NCBI RefSeq assembly: GCF_003367905.1
Contig: NZ_CP029462.1
Coordinates: 2,294,001 to 2,358,000 of the forward strand
DNA: 64,000 nt
Source of the DNA: Megasphaera stantonii
GTDB taxonomy: Bacteria; Bacillota; Negativicutes; Veillonellales; Megasphaeraceae
Direction of reading: 5' to 3'
The translations under genes and the position numbers were made by a program. The notes below the pieces were generated by a model that was not told the DNA's origin, did no database searches, and was given only the letters and a program-made list of their open reading frames with translations. Positions 20,622-30,281 of the stretch are shown one piece after another (within the stretch, counting starts at the first letter, position 1; the number at the start of each line of letters is the position of its first letter).

Positions 20622-22049
20622 ATGAGTGAACAAAATGCGAAAGTCGTTCGTGAAGATTTGAACCGCGGCCTGCAGGAAAGGCACATCCAGCTGATTTCCT
20701 TTGGCGGGGCCATCGGCGTCGGCTTGTTCTTAGGGTCGGCGTCGGCTATTGAAAAGGCCGGTCCGGCCGTCGTCGTAGCCTACATTATCTGCGGCCTGGC
20801 TATTTTCTTCGTCATGCGGGCTATGGGCGAAGTCGTTGTCGAGTATCCCGTATCGGGCTCCTTCAGCGCCCATGCCTATCAATTCTTGAATCCCTTGGCC
20901 GGATATATTTCCGGATGGAATTACTGGTATTTCTGGATTGTTACCTGCATGGCTGAGATTACGGCCGTCGGCGTGTACATGCATTTCTGGTATCCCGACT
21001 TGCCCCAGTGGATATCCTGCCTGGCTGCGCTGGCTATCATGACCTGTGCCAATTTGATTTCCGTCAAGGCTTACGGGGAATTTGAATTCTGGTTCGCCCT
21101 TATCAAGATTATTACCATCATCTTCCTTATCATTACGGGCGGCGCCATGATTTTCTTCGGCTTCGGAAATAACGGCGTGGCTGTCGGCCTCAGCAACCTG
21201 ACGGCGCACGGCGGCTTCTTCCCCAACGGCTGGGAAGGCGTGTTCGGCACGCTGGTCATGATTTCCTTCGCTTACGTCGGCATCGAGGTCATCGGCGTGA
21301 CGGCCGGCGAAGCCCACAATCCGGCGAAGACCCTGTCCGGAGCGATCGACAAGGTGCTGTATCGAATCCTTTTGTTCTACGTACTGGCCTTATTGGTCAT
21401 CATGGCTATTTATCCTTGGAACCAGCTCGGCCATCAGGGAAGCCCCTTCGTCATGGTATTTGAAAAATTAGGCATCAGCAGCGCGGCTCATATCATCAAT
21501 TTCGTCGTCATTACGGCGGCTCTGTCTTCGTGCAACTCCGGCATTTACAGTACGGGGCGCATGCTGTACAACCTGTCCCTGCAGGGGAAGGCGCCCAAGT
21601 CGCTGAGCGTCGTCAGCTCTCATAAGGTGCCGTACCGCTGCATACTCGTATCCGTATTGTTCATGCTTATCGGCGTCGCCATGAACTATTTCCTGCCGGC
21701 GCAGGTATTCGTCATCGCTACGTCTATCAGCTCCTTCGCCTGCATGATTACGTGGAGCCTCATCTTGTTCAGCCAGATGAGCTATCGCAAATCGCTGAGT
21801 CCGGAACAGCGGAAATCTATTCGCTATAAAATGCCCTTATCGCCGTATTCTAACTATTTTGCACTCCTCTTTTTCGTCGTCGTCGTCATCTCGGCGGCCT
21901 TCGACGCCACGACGCGCATCGCCATTTTTGCGACGATCGTGTGGGTAGCGGCCTTGCTGCTCGTCTATTACGGCACGGGCGTTCATAAGGCGGAAAAAAT
22001 CCGTTTCGAGCATTATAAGGGAGACGCCGTGGACCCGTCCAACCGGTAG
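20622..22049 (+). CDS. Amino-acid permease (APC superfamily, AAT family)
   Basis: A 475-residue integral membrane carrier with about 12 hydrophobic segments. The first helix carries the family signature ISFGGAIGVGLFLGSASAI, followed by EYPVSGSFSAHAYQF and a GWNYWYFWI segment. AAT members are proton symporters for amino acids such as proline, GABA, aromatic amino acids or D-alanine/D-serine/glycine. The next gene is alanine racemase, so alanine is an attractive guess, but it is only an inference. The ATG follows the weak SD GAGGTGACG. Confidence 0.87.
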   Translation: MSEQNAKVVREDLNRGLQERHIQLISFGGAIGVGLFLGSASAIEKAGPAVVVAYIICGLAIFFVMRAMGEVVVEYPVSGSFSAHAYQFLNPLAGYISGWNYWYFWIVTCMAEITAVGVYMHFWYPDLPQWISCLAALAIMTCANLISVKAYGEFEFWFALIKIITIIFLIITGGAMIFFGFGNNGVAVGLSNLTAHGGFFPNGWEGVFGTLVMISFAYVGIEVIGVTAGEAHNPAKTLSGAIDKVLYRILLFYVLALLVIMAIYPWNQLGHQGSPFVMVFEKLGISSAAHIINFVVITAALSSCNSGIYSTGRMLYNLSLQGKAPKSLSVVSSHKVPYRCILVSVLFMLIGVAMNYFLPAQVFVIATSISSFACMITWSLILFSQMSYRKSLSPEQRKSIRYKMPLSPYSNYFALLFFVVVVISAAFDATTRIAIFATIVWVAALLLVYYGTGVHKAEKIRFEHYKGDAVDPSNR

Positions 22050-22058
22050 GCCCGAATC

Positions 22059-22163
22059 TTGAAAAAGACGATAGCGTGCAGTATAGTTATAGTAGAAATC
22101 ATATAAGCAACGTAGGGAAAGCAGTTGCCGGTCAGGACGACTGGCGGCTGCTGTTCCTTTTTA
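22059..22163 (+). promoter_or_regulatory. Promoter and hairpin leader before alr
   Basis: TTGAAA (22059-22064) and TATAGT (22082-22087) with 17 bp spacing are followed by a terminator-like hairpin (about 22114-22163: GCAGTTGCCGGTC pairing with GACTGGCGGCTGC, then a T run) just before the alr SD. The hairpin may end permease transcripts, or it may attenuate alr transcription. Confidence 0.55.
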
Positions 22164-22182
22164 GACAGGATGGTGACAACCC

Positions 22183-23382
22183 ATGGATGTACTGGAATTA
22201 ACGGAGCATTTTACGAAACGGCCTGTGTGGGCCCAAATTGATTTAGACGCGGCGGCGTATAATATGCAGCATATTCGTCAGGCCGTCGGGCCGGATACGC
22301 TGATTACGTCCGTCGTCAAGGCCAACGCCTATGGCCACGGCGCGGTAGAGCTGGCGAAGGTGTTTTTGGAAAATGGAGCGGATCGGCTGGCCGTTGCCTG
22401 CGTCAGTGAGGCCGTAGAGCTGCGGCGGGCCGGCATTACGGCGCGCATCGTCATCCTGGGCCATACGGACGGCCGCCGGGCGCGGGACGTCGTGCTGTAC
22501 GGCATCGACGCCGCCGTATTTCATTATCAGGATGCAGTCCTGTTTTCCGAAGAAGCGCAGCGGCAGAATCAGACGATACATGTTCACATCGCCGCCGATA
22601 CGGGTATGGGACGCATCGGCTACCGGCCCAGTGAAGAAAGCATCGCAGAAATCAAGAAGATCGCAGCCTTGCCTCATGTAGCCATTGAGGGGCTGTTTAC
22701 GCATTTTGCCGTCGCCGATATGGCTGGCGACGAGTCGGTGGGCTATACGAAAAAGCAGTACGAAGCCTTTGCCTGGTTCTGCCGGCGGCTGGAGGAAGAA
22801 GGCGTTCCCGTTAACGTCCGCCATTGCTGCAACAGCGCCGGCACGGCAGTGTATCCCGATTTCCGCTGCGACATGGTGCGGCCCGGCATTATCCAGTACG
22901 GATACAATCCGTCCGACGAAGTGCCGGTCCCGTCTTTTACGCCCCGGCCGGTCATGTCCCTGCGGTGCTGCGTGACTCACATCAAGACGATTGAACCAGG
23001 CGATACGGTCAGCTATGGCCGTCACTTTACGGCAAAGCGGCCGACGGTCATTGCGACGCTGCCGCTGGGATATTCCGACGGCTATCCCCGCGTCTTGTCC
23101 AATCGGGCTGAGGTCCTCGTCCATGGACGGCGGGCACAGCAGGTCGGCAATATCTGCATGGATCAGTGCATGATCGACGTGACCGACATTTCCGGCGTTC
23201 AAATCGGCGACGAAGTCGTGTTGTTCGGACAGCAGGGCGGCGAAGCGATTCTGTTGGAAGAAATTGCCGGATTGATCGGCACGATAGATCATGAAATTCT
23301 CTGCAATATTAACCGCCGCGTCCCCCGCGTGTATATTCAAGGGGGAAAGGTCGTTAAGCGCGTAGAATATCTATTCGAATAG
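22183..23382 (+). CDS. alr: Alanine racemase
   Basis: A 399-residue PLP enzyme that makes D-alanine for peptidoglycan. The PLP lysine is Lys46 in VVKANAYGHG, and the second catalytic residue is Tyr278 in VSYGRHF. The C-terminal beta-domain holds the NICMDQCMIDVT motif. The length is a little above the usual 370-390 because of a short N-terminal extension (MDVLELTEHFTKRP). The ATG follows AGGATGGTG. A strong terminator follows. Confidence 0.95.
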   Translation: MDVLELTEHFTKRPVWAQIDLDAAAYNMQHIRQAVGPDTLITSVVKANAYGHGAVELAKVFLENGADRLAVACVSEAVELRRAGITARIVILGHTDGRRARDVVLYGIDAAVFHYQDAVLFSEEAQRQNQTIHVHIAADTGMGRIGYRPSEESIAEIKKIAALPHVAIEGLFTHFAVADMAGDESVGYTKKQYEAFAWFCRRLEEEGVPVNVRHCCNSAGTAVYPDFRCDMVRPGIIQYGYNPSDEVPVPSFTPRPVMSLRCCVTHIKTIEPGDTVSYGRHFTAKRPTVIATLPLGYSDGYPRVLSNRAEVLVHGRRAQQVGNICMDQCMIDVTDISGVQIGDEVVLFGQQGGEAILLEEIAGLIGTIDHEILCNINRRVPRVYIQGGKVVKRVEYLFE

Positions 23383-23431
23383 GTTCGGCAGCAGGCCATT
23401 GAGGATGGGCCGCTAAATACAGGTTCTCAAT

Positions 23432-23485
23432 ATAGGCGCGGCAGGACGTACGTTGCTTTGTACGGACTGCCGGGCCTATTTTTTG
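23432..23485 (+). terminator. Terminator of alr
   Basis: ATAGGC...GGCAG...GTAC pairs with GTAC...CTGCC...GCCTAT and is followed by six Ts. A TATAAT at 23515-23520 is the probable -10 for miaB, with no good -35 (TTGCTT at 23486 is 23 bp away). Confidence 0.85.
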
Positions 23486-23608
23486 TTGCTTATTCTGCGG
23501 CCCCTATGGTATTATATAATGTAAACCTCAATGGGGCATCCTTGTCATAACGCAAGCCCTGATAGAGCGTCATTGCAGATATATTCGTGGAAACGGAGAG
23601 AACCTACA

Positions 23609-24937
23609 TTGGATATTATAGAAAATAAATTCTACTTTTTGCTTACATATGGATGTCAGATGAACGAGTCCGACAGCGAGCGCTACGCCGGCCAGCTGGA
23701 ATCGCTGGGGTATCGCCGGACGGAAGACATGGATATGGCAGACGTCGTCCTGCTCAACACCTGCTGCGTCCGCGAGACTGCCGAAGGAAAGATCCTGGGA
23801 AAAATCGGCGAGCTCAAGCACGTCAAGCAGCATAACCCGAACCTCATCATCGCCGTCACTGGCTGCATGGCCCAGGAATGGCAGGACCGCCTGTTTGAAC
23901 GGGCGCCTCACATCGATTTGGTCATCGGCACGCATAATATACACAAGCTCGTCGAGCTCATTCGGGAACGGCAGGCTAAGTCAGGCCATTATTTGGAAGC
24001 CGACATGACTGTACCGGCCTTTCACGATTTGCCGACGAAGCGGTTCCAGAAATTCTTCGCCTGGGTGCCGATTATGAACGGCTGCAATAAATTCTGCACG
24101 TACTGCATCGTTCCCTACGTGCGGGGCCGCGAAGTAAGCCGGCCTATTGCCGACATCGTCAGGGAAATCGAGGAGATTGCCAAAGAAGGCTATAAGGAAA
24201 TTACCCTGCTGGGGCAAAACGTCAATTCGTACGGGCTGGATTTAAAGGACGGCACCGATTTTTCGGCCCTTCTCCAGGCCGTGGACCGTATCGACGGCAT
24301 CGAACGGGTGCGGTATATGACCAGCCATCCCAAGGACATGACCTTTGCCATGATCGATGCTATCGCCGACAGCAAGAAGGTCGTCAACCACATGCACCTG
24401 CCGATTCAGAGCGGTTCCGACGAGCTGCTGAAAAAAATGAACCGGGGCTATACGGTAGACCAATATATGGAACTGGTAGAATACGCCCGCAAGCGCATCC
24501 CCGACCTGGTTCTGACGACGGACATTATCGTCGGATTCCCCGGCGAAACGGAAGAGATGTTTTGCCAGACTCTGGATCTGCTGAAACGGGTTCAGTACGA
24601 CATGGCTTACACCTTCATTTATTCGCCTCGCACGGGGACGCCGGCAGCCAAGATGGATCATCAGATTCCCCAAGAGGAAAAGAGCCGCCGCCTGCAGCGC
24701 CTCATGGACGTGCAGAACGTATATAGCCTGCAGCTGAATCAGGCTATGGAACATAAGGAATACGAAGTCATCGTCGAAGGGCCGACTAAAAACGACGAAA
24801 ACCACTGGTTCGGCCGGACGACGGGCAATAAGATGATTATATGGGAACACGACGGGTCCGCAGCCGTAGGCGACACCGTAAAGGTCGCCGTCGATAAGGG
24901 GCAGACCTGGGTATTGAAAGGACATTTAATTCATTAA
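23609..24937 (+). CDS. miaB: tRNA-2-methylthio-N6-dimethylallyladenosine synthase MiaB
   Basis: A 442-residue radical-SAM methylthiotransferase that modifies A37 of tRNAs already carrying the MiaA isopentenyl group. The N-terminal UPF0004 domain has three Fe-S cysteines (TYGCQMN, LNTCCVRE, VTGCMAQ). The radical SAM motif is GCNKFCTYCIVPYVRGRE, and the C-terminus is a TRAM domain. I chose the TTG at 23609 because GGAGAG precedes it. The longer reading frame from 23531 gives an N-terminus that does not look like the family. It opens the miaB-mutS-mutL-methyltransferase-miaA operon. Confidence 0.93.
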   Translation: MDIIENKFYFLLTYGCQMNESDSERYAGQLESLGYRRTEDMDMADVVLLNTCCVRETAEGKILGKIGELKHVKQHNPNLIIAVTGCMAQEWQDRLFERAPHIDLVIGTHNIHKLVELIRERQAKSGHYLEADMTVPAFHDLPTKRFQKFFAWVPIMNGCNKFCTYCIVPYVRGREVSRPIADIVREIEEIAKEGYKEITLLGQNVNSYGLDLKDGTDFSALLQAVDRIDGIERVRYMTSHPKDMTFAMIDAIADSKKVVNHMHLPIQSGSDELLKKMNRGYTVDQYMELVEYARKRIPDLVLTTDIIVGFPGETEEMFCQTLDLLKRVQYDMAYTFIYSPRTGTPAAKMDHQIPQEEKSRRLQRLMDVQNVYSLQLNQAMEHKEYEVIVEGPTKNDENHWFGRTTGNKMIIWEHDGSAAVGDTVKVAVDKGQTWVLKGHLIH

Positions 24938-24949
24938 GGAGGCAGCGCG

Positions 24950-27541
24950 TTGGCTGATACAGTAAAGTTGACTCCTATGCTTAAGCAGTATTTGGAGGTC
25001 AAGGCTCAATGTCCGGATAAGATATTGTTTTTCCGGCTTGGCGATTTTTATGAAATGTTTAACGACGACGCTTTGACGGCATCGCGGGAATTGGATTTGA
25101 CGCTGACCGGACGGGGCGTCGGAAATAAGGAACGGGTTCCTATGTGCGGCGTGCCCTTCCACTCGGCCGACACCTACATCGAGCGGCTGGTCCACAAGGG
25201 CTACAAGGTGGCGATCTGCGAGCAGATGGAAGACCCGAAAACGGTCAAGGGCATCGTCAAGCGCAAGATCATCAAGGTCATCACGCCGGGGACAATTACC
25301 CTGGAAAATGCCGTAGCCTCGAAAAAGAACAACTATATCAGCTGCGTCTGCGCGCGCGACACGTCGATTGCCGTCGCCCTGATGGACGTGACGACGGGAG
25401 AATGCCTGTGGTCCCTATGCAACGCCGGCGCCATGGACGACGTGCTGTTTGATATTTTTTCGGTATATGAGCCGAGCGAGCTCATATACGCCCATATGGA
25501 CGAATACATGGACGCCGTCCAGGCTTATCTGCGCAGCCGGCTGGCCCAGTGCGCAGTGACGCCCTTTGCCGCTGACGATGCCGCCGACTACGAAGCGGTC
25601 GCAGTCCGGTATTTTGGGGCGGAAGCGGTAGAGGAAGCGAAGGGAGCAGCGGCCTGCATCGGCATGCTCCTGACCTATGTCGGCGAAGTCATGCAGTCCG
25701 ATATCGGCCATATCAACTCGCTGGAACGCATTGACAACGAGCGCCGTCTGGTCATCGACGCCGCCAGCCTGCGCCATCTCGAAATTACGCAGAACGTCCG
25801 CGACGGCGGCCGCAAGGGCACGCTCCTGTCGATTTTGGACAAGACGAAGACCGCTATGGGCGGCCGGCTGCTGCGCAAGTGGCTGGAAGCGCCGCTGGTG
25901 CGCATGGCCGATATTACGCTGCGCCAGGACGCCGTCGAAGAGATTCTCAGCCATGAAATCATGCGGCAGGATCTGGCCGATACGATGGACCGGATTTACG
26001 ATTTCGAACGCATCCTGACCCGCATCGAAACGGGGACGGCCAGCCCGAAGGACCTGGTGGCCCTGCGGGAATCTCTGGCGGCAATACCCCAACTCCGGTA
26101 CATCCTGGAGCAGGCCGATGCGGACCTGCTCCAGCGCCTGCGCGATCGGATCCAGACGCACGACGATATGTACGACCTGCTGTGCCGCAGCATCAAGGAC
26201 GAGCCGGGACTGGTTATCCGCAACGGCGGCGTCATCCGCGACGGCTATTCAGCCGAGCTCGACGAAATCCGCTCTATTGCCGCTAACAGCAAGGCCTATT
26301 TGAAGGAGCTGGAAGAGCAGGAAAAAGAAAAGACGGGCATCAAGATGAAAATAGGCTATACGAAGGTATTCGGCTATTACTTTGAAATTTCCCACGCCAA
26401 TACAAAGCCTATTCCCGATTATTACGTGCGCAAGCAGACGCTGGTCAACGCCGAACGGTATATCACGCCGGCGCTGAAGGAGTTTGAAGTCAAGGTGCTG
26501 ACGTCGCAGGAACGGATGCTGGAGCTGGAATACCAGCTTTTCGGCCAACTCCGCAGGGACATACAGGGCCATATCCGGGAAATGCAGCAGACCGCCCGGG
26601 CCATTGCCCGCGTCGACTGCCTGTACAGCCTGGCCTGCGCCGCCCATGACAACCACTATATACGGCCGGGCCTGAATACGAAGCAGGCCGTGCAGATCAA
26701 GGACGGCCGCCATCCGATTATTGAAAAATTCCTGAAGGACGAGCTGTTCGTGCCGAACGACGTGACGCTGAACCACAGCAGCCATGAAATCCTGGTCATC
26801 ACCGGCCCGAATATGGCCGGCAAGTCGACGTACATGCGGCAGGTTGCCGTCCTGGTACTCATGGCTCAGACTGGCTCGTTTATCCCGGCCCGCGAGGCGT
26901 CTATCTGCCCGGTGGACCGTATTTTCACCCGCATCGGCGCCAGCGACGACATCCTGAGCGGTCAGAGCACCTTTATGGTAGAAATGAAAGAGGTATCTTA
27001 TATTTTAAGCCACGCGACGGAGCGCAGCCTCCTCGTCCTCGACGAAATCGGCCGGGGCACAAGCACCTTTGACGGCATGTCCATTGCCCGGGCTGTCATC
27101 GAGTATTGCCTGAAGCACATCCACGCCCTGACGCTTTTTGCCACCCATTACCACGAATTGACCGACATGGCCGATACGTCGGAAAAAATAAAGAACTACA
27201 CTGTGGCCGTAAAGGAACGGGGCAAGAATATAAAATTTTTGCGGCGCATCATTCCCGGCGGCGCCGACCGCAGCTACGGCCTGCACGTAGCCCGGCTGGC
27301 CGGCCTTCCCGAAAGCCTGCTGAAGCGGGCCGACGTCATCCTGTCGGAACTGGAGTCCCAGGGAGCCGTGGCGACGCCGGTGACTAAAAAAGAAAGCCGT
27401 CCGCCGGCGGACAGCCTGTTTACCGATCCCGTGCTGGAGCGGCTGTTGTCCGTTGACGTGTCGAGTATGACGCCTATTGAAGCGATTTCATTTCTCTACT
27501 CCTTGCAGAAAGAAGCTAAAGAAGGGAGCGGCATGAATTGA
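24950..27541 (+). CDS. mutS: DNA mismatch repair protein MutS
   Basis: An 863-residue mismatch-recognition ATPase. The N-terminal mismatch-binding domain has the FFRLGDFYEMF motif, in which Phe and Glu contact the mispair. The C-terminal ATPase has Walker A GPNMAGKSTYMRQ, DEIGRGTSTFDG and the FATHYHEL segment. The start is a TTG at 24950 after AAGGAGGCAGC. It overlaps mutL by four bases (TTGA), a sign of coupled translation. Confidence 0.96.
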   Translation: MADTVKLTPMLKQYLEVKAQCPDKILFFRLGDFYEMFNDDALTASRELDLTLTGRGVGNKERVPMCGVPFHSADTYIERLVHKGYKVAICEQMEDPKTVKGIVKRKIIKVITPGTITLENAVASKKNNYISCVCARDTSIAVALMDVTTGECLWSLCNAGAMDDVLFDIFSVYEPSELIYAHMDEYMDAVQAYLRSRLAQCAVTPFAADDAADYEAVAVRYFGAEAVEEAKGAAACIGMLLTYVGEVMQSDIGHINSLERIDNERRLVIDAASLRHLEITQNVRDGGRKGTLLSILDKTKTAMGGRLLRKWLEAPLVRMADITLRQDAVEEILSHEIMRQDLADTMDRIYDFERILTRIETGTASPKDLVALRESLAAIPQLRYILEQADADLLQRLRDRIQTHDDMYDLLCRSIKDEPGLVIRNGGVIRDGYSAELDEIRSIAANSKAYLKELEEQEKEKTGIKMKIGYTKVFGYYFEISHANTKPIPDYYVRKQTLVNAERYITPALKEFEVKVLTSQERMLELEYQLFGQLRRDIQGHIREMQQTARAIARVDCLYSLACAAHDNHYIRPGLNTKQAVQIKDGRHPIIEKFLKDELFVPNDVTLNHSSHEILVITGPNMAGKSTYMRQVAVLVLMAQTGSFIPAREASICPVDRIFTRIGASDDILSGQSTFMVEMKEVSYILSHATERSLLVLDEIGRGTSTFDGMSIARAVIEYCLKHIHALTLFATHYHELTDMADTSEKIKNYTVAVKERGKNIKFLRRIIPGGADRSYGLHVARLAGLPESLLKRADVILSELESQGAVATPVTKKESRPPADSLFTDPVLERLLSVDVSSMTPIEAISFLYSLQKEAKEGSGMN

Positions 27542-29493
27542 GTTCTATTATAAATTTGCTTGACGAGGCGACGCGCAATAAAATTGCCGCCGGCGAAGTC
27601 GTAGAGCGGCCGGCGTCGTGTGTCAAAGAATTGGTGGAAAACGCCATCGACGCCGGCGCGTCGGCTATCGAAGTGGAAATAGCCGATGGCGGCCAGTCGT
27701 ATATGCGCGTTACCGACGACGGCTGCGGTATGAGCCCCGAAGACGCGCGCAAGTGCATTATCCGCCATGCGACGAGCAAGATCAGCGCCGTCGAAGATAT
27801 CTTTGCCATCAGCTCGCTGGGGTTCCGCGGCGAAGCCGTACCCAGCATCGCCGCCGTATCGCATATGCAGATTACGACGCGCCGGCCTGACGACGACTTT
27901 GCTACGCATCTCCTTCTCGACGGCGGCGAGATTACCAGCGAAGACCAGATCGGCGCGCCTGTAGGCACGACGATGGAAGTAAGCGATTTATTTTACAATA
28001 CGCCGGCCCGCCGCAAATTTTTGAAGAGCGAGCGGACGGAAAGCTCCAAGATCAGCGAAATGATTACCAAGCTGGCCTTGTCGCATCCGTCCATTGCCTT
28101 TACCTTTACGAATAACGGCCGGACGACGCTGCATACGGGCGGAGGCGGCGAGCTGAAAGAAACGATAGCCAATATTTACGGCGCGGCGCTGGCGAAGGAA
28201 ATCTTTTCCATTTCTCATGACGACGGCGATATTGCCATTGAGGGCTACGTAGGCAAGCCGTCGGTGTTAAAGAGCACGCGGGCCTGGCAGACCTGCATCG
28301 TCAACGGCCGCATCGTGCACAATCCCCTCATATTTAAGGCCGTGGAAAACGCCTATCACGCCATGCTGCCCAAGTCGGGCTACCCCTTTGCCATGATTCA
28401 CATTCACATGGATCCGGCGGCGGTAGACGTCAATGTTCATCCGGCCAAGACGGAAATAAAATTTGCCGACGAACAGGCCGTGTATCGGGCCGTGTACCAC
28501 AGTATCATTACGGCTCTGGTAGCCCAGGAAAAGCCGGAGGACATTGCGACGAACATCGACATGCTGCCGCAGCAGATACAGCGCAGGGAAGCGGAGGAAG
28601 AGGCGTTGGAGCTGAAAGAGCAGACGGCGGCTCCGCCGGCACAAGCCCAGGAACTTCCCTTTGAGGACCTTTCGCCCCTGCCGCAGCGGCGCGCCGACGC
28701 TGTACAGGAACCGAGGCGTATGCCCGTGTGGGAAACGAGAGATGTCGTGACTCCCGTATACAGCCGTCAGGACGAGACGGGCAGAACGGCTGCGCGGTCG
28801 TCGGCCAATACATATGAGCCCTCCCGGTCTTCAGCTGACGATTGGGACGCCTTTAGCCGCGAACTGGCGTCGAAGGGGCAGGCGGCGCAGGACGACGCGC
28901 CGGTCATTACCTTCGACGGCGATGAAGACGTATTTATTCCTCTGGGCGAGGTAGCCGACTGCTTCATTATCGCCAAGAAGGGCCAGGATTTGTACATCAT
29001 AGACCAGCATGCAGCCCATGAACGGATACGATACGACAAATTCTGCCGGCGGGCGGAGAAAATGCCCAGCCAGCAGCTTCTGACGGCGGAATTCGTGGAA
29101 GTCGACGGCGACGACATGACCTTGCTTCTGGAACGGCCGGACGTATTCGCCGATTTGGGCTATACCTATTCCGAGGCGGGGCCGTCGACGCTGCGCGTGG
29201 AAGAGGTTCCCTGCGACTTGCCGACGAGCCAGATAGCCGATTCTCTCGAGGATATCTGCCGGGCTCTTCACGAAAACGACGCCGTAGACAAGGCGGCGCT
29301 GCGCCATCGTTCCCTGGCGTATTTATCGTGCCACGGCGCGATCAAAGCCGGCGACGCGCTGAATATCCGCCAGATGAAGCAGCTGCTGGAAGACTTATTC
29401 CATACGGATAAGCCCTATGTATGCCCGCATGGCCGGCCGATTATCGTGCGCTTTACGCCGGACGAGCTGGCGAAATTATTCAAACGGACGTAG
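27538..29493 (+). CDS. mutL: DNA mismatch repair protein MutL
   Basis: A 651-residue GHKL ATPase partner of MutS. The N-terminal ATPase shows NKIAAGEVVERPA, ENAIDAGA, DDGCGM and GFRGEA. A low-complexity linker covers about residues 350-450. The C-terminal endonuclease domain has DQHAAHERIRYD and the zinc-site CPHGRP motif. In the usual DQHA(x)2E(x)4E motif the last glutamate is here an aspartate. The start is a TTG that overlaps the mutS stop. It is followed two bases later by the methyltransferase gene. Confidence 0.95.
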   Translation: MSSIINLLDEATRNKIAAGEVVERPASCVKELVENAIDAGASAIEVEIADGGQSYMRVTDDGCGMSPEDARKCIIRHATSKISAVEDIFAISSLGFRGEAVPSIAAVSHMQITTRRPDDDFATHLLLDGGEITSEDQIGAPVGTTMEVSDLFYNTPARRKFLKSERTESSKISEMITKLALSHPSIAFTFTNNGRTTLHTGGGGELKETIANIYGAALAKEIFSISHDDGDIAIEGYVGKPSVLKSTRAWQTCIVNGRIVHNPLIFKAVENAYHAMLPKSGYPFAMIHIHMDPAAVDVNVHPAKTEIKFADEQAVYRAVYHSIITALVAQEKPEDIATNIDMLPQQIQRREAEEEALELKEQTAAPPAQAQELPFEDLSPLPQRRADAVQEPRRMPVWETRDVVTPVYSRQDETGRTAARSSANTYEPSRSSADDWDAFSRELASKGQAAQDDAPVITFDGDEDVFIPLGEVADCFIIAKKGQDLYIIDQHAAHERIRYDKFCRRAEKMPSQQLLTAEFVEVDGDDMTLLLERPDVFADLGYTYSEAGPSTLRVEEVPCDLPTSQIADSLEDICRALHENDAVDKAALRHRSLAYLSCHGAIKAGDALNIRQMKQLLEDLFHTDKPYVCPHGRPIIVRFTPDELAKLFKRT

Positions 29494-29495
29494 CG

Positions 29496-30281
29496 ATGGA
29501 AAAAATATATGTAACGCCTTCGCTGAAGGCAAAAGATACGTTGACCAAGGAAGCCCGCGTCTGGGCCGATGAAATCGGCGCCGCCTTCGTGCCGCGCCGG
29601 GGCCGGACGATGGAAGAATTGCAGGCTGCGTACGGAGAAGATATCCTCGTGTATACGTCGCGGGGGCCGCAGCTCAAGAGGGCTGAGGGCACTCACTTTT
29701 TCAGTCTGAATATGGCAGAGCTTCGCATTCAGCATATTCGAAGGGGGCAGACAGATCATCTGCTCGAAGCTATCGGAGCGGAAGGGCCGATACGGCTCCT
29801 CGACTGCACCTGCGGCTTTGGCGCCGACGCGATTACGGCGTCCTTTGCCCTGCCTGCCGGGTCCGTCGTCCATGGGCTGGAAGCTTCGCCGCTGCTGGAA
29901 GCCGTGACGGAATGGGGATGCCGGTACTTTTGTCATGAAATGGACGATGTGACGGCGGCCTTGCGGCGCATCCAGGTGCGGCGGGGAAATTATAAAGAGT
30001 ATTTAGAAGACGAGTCGGCCCCTCCGTACGACGTATTGTATTTTGACCCTATGTTCAGCCGGCCCGTGGCGTCGAGCTGCCAATTCCAGCCCGTGCGGCC
30101 TATTATGGATCACGAGCCGCTGACGGTGGAATCCCTGCGGCTGGCCGTCAAAAAAGCGCGGCGGCGCGTCGTCGTCAAGGGCCGGTATTTCCGCGAGCTG
30201 GAACAGGCGTTTCCGCAGATGAAGCGGTACGGCGGCAAATACAGCCGCGTCGGCTACGCCGTCTTAGACGGGGAGGCATAA
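29496..30281 (+). CDS. Class I SAM-dependent methyltransferase (RsmJ-like)
   Basis: A 261-residue protein with a class I methyltransferase core. Motif I is LLDCTCGFGADAI and motif IV is VLYFDPMFSRP. The D-P-M-F form and overall plan resemble RsmJ, the 16S rRNA m2G1516 methyltransferase, and related Firmicutes proteins found beside miaA. Its own target is an inference. The ATG at 29496, two bases after the mutL stop, is chosen over an in-frame ATG at 29421 inside mutL. Its stop codon abuts the miaA start. Confidence 0.75.
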   Translation: MEKIYVTPSLKAKDTLTKEARVWADEIGAAFVPRRGRTMEELQAAYGEDILVYTSRGPQLKRAEGTHFFSLNMAELRIQHIRRGQTDHLLEAIGAEGPIRLLDCTCGFGADAITASFALPAGSVVHGLEASPLLEAVTEWGCRYFCHEMDDVTAALRRIQVRRGNYKEYLEDESAPPYDVLYFDPMFSRPVASSCQFQPVRPIMDHEPLTVESLRLAVKKARRRVVVKGRYFRELEQAFPQMKRYGGKYSRVGYAVLDGEA

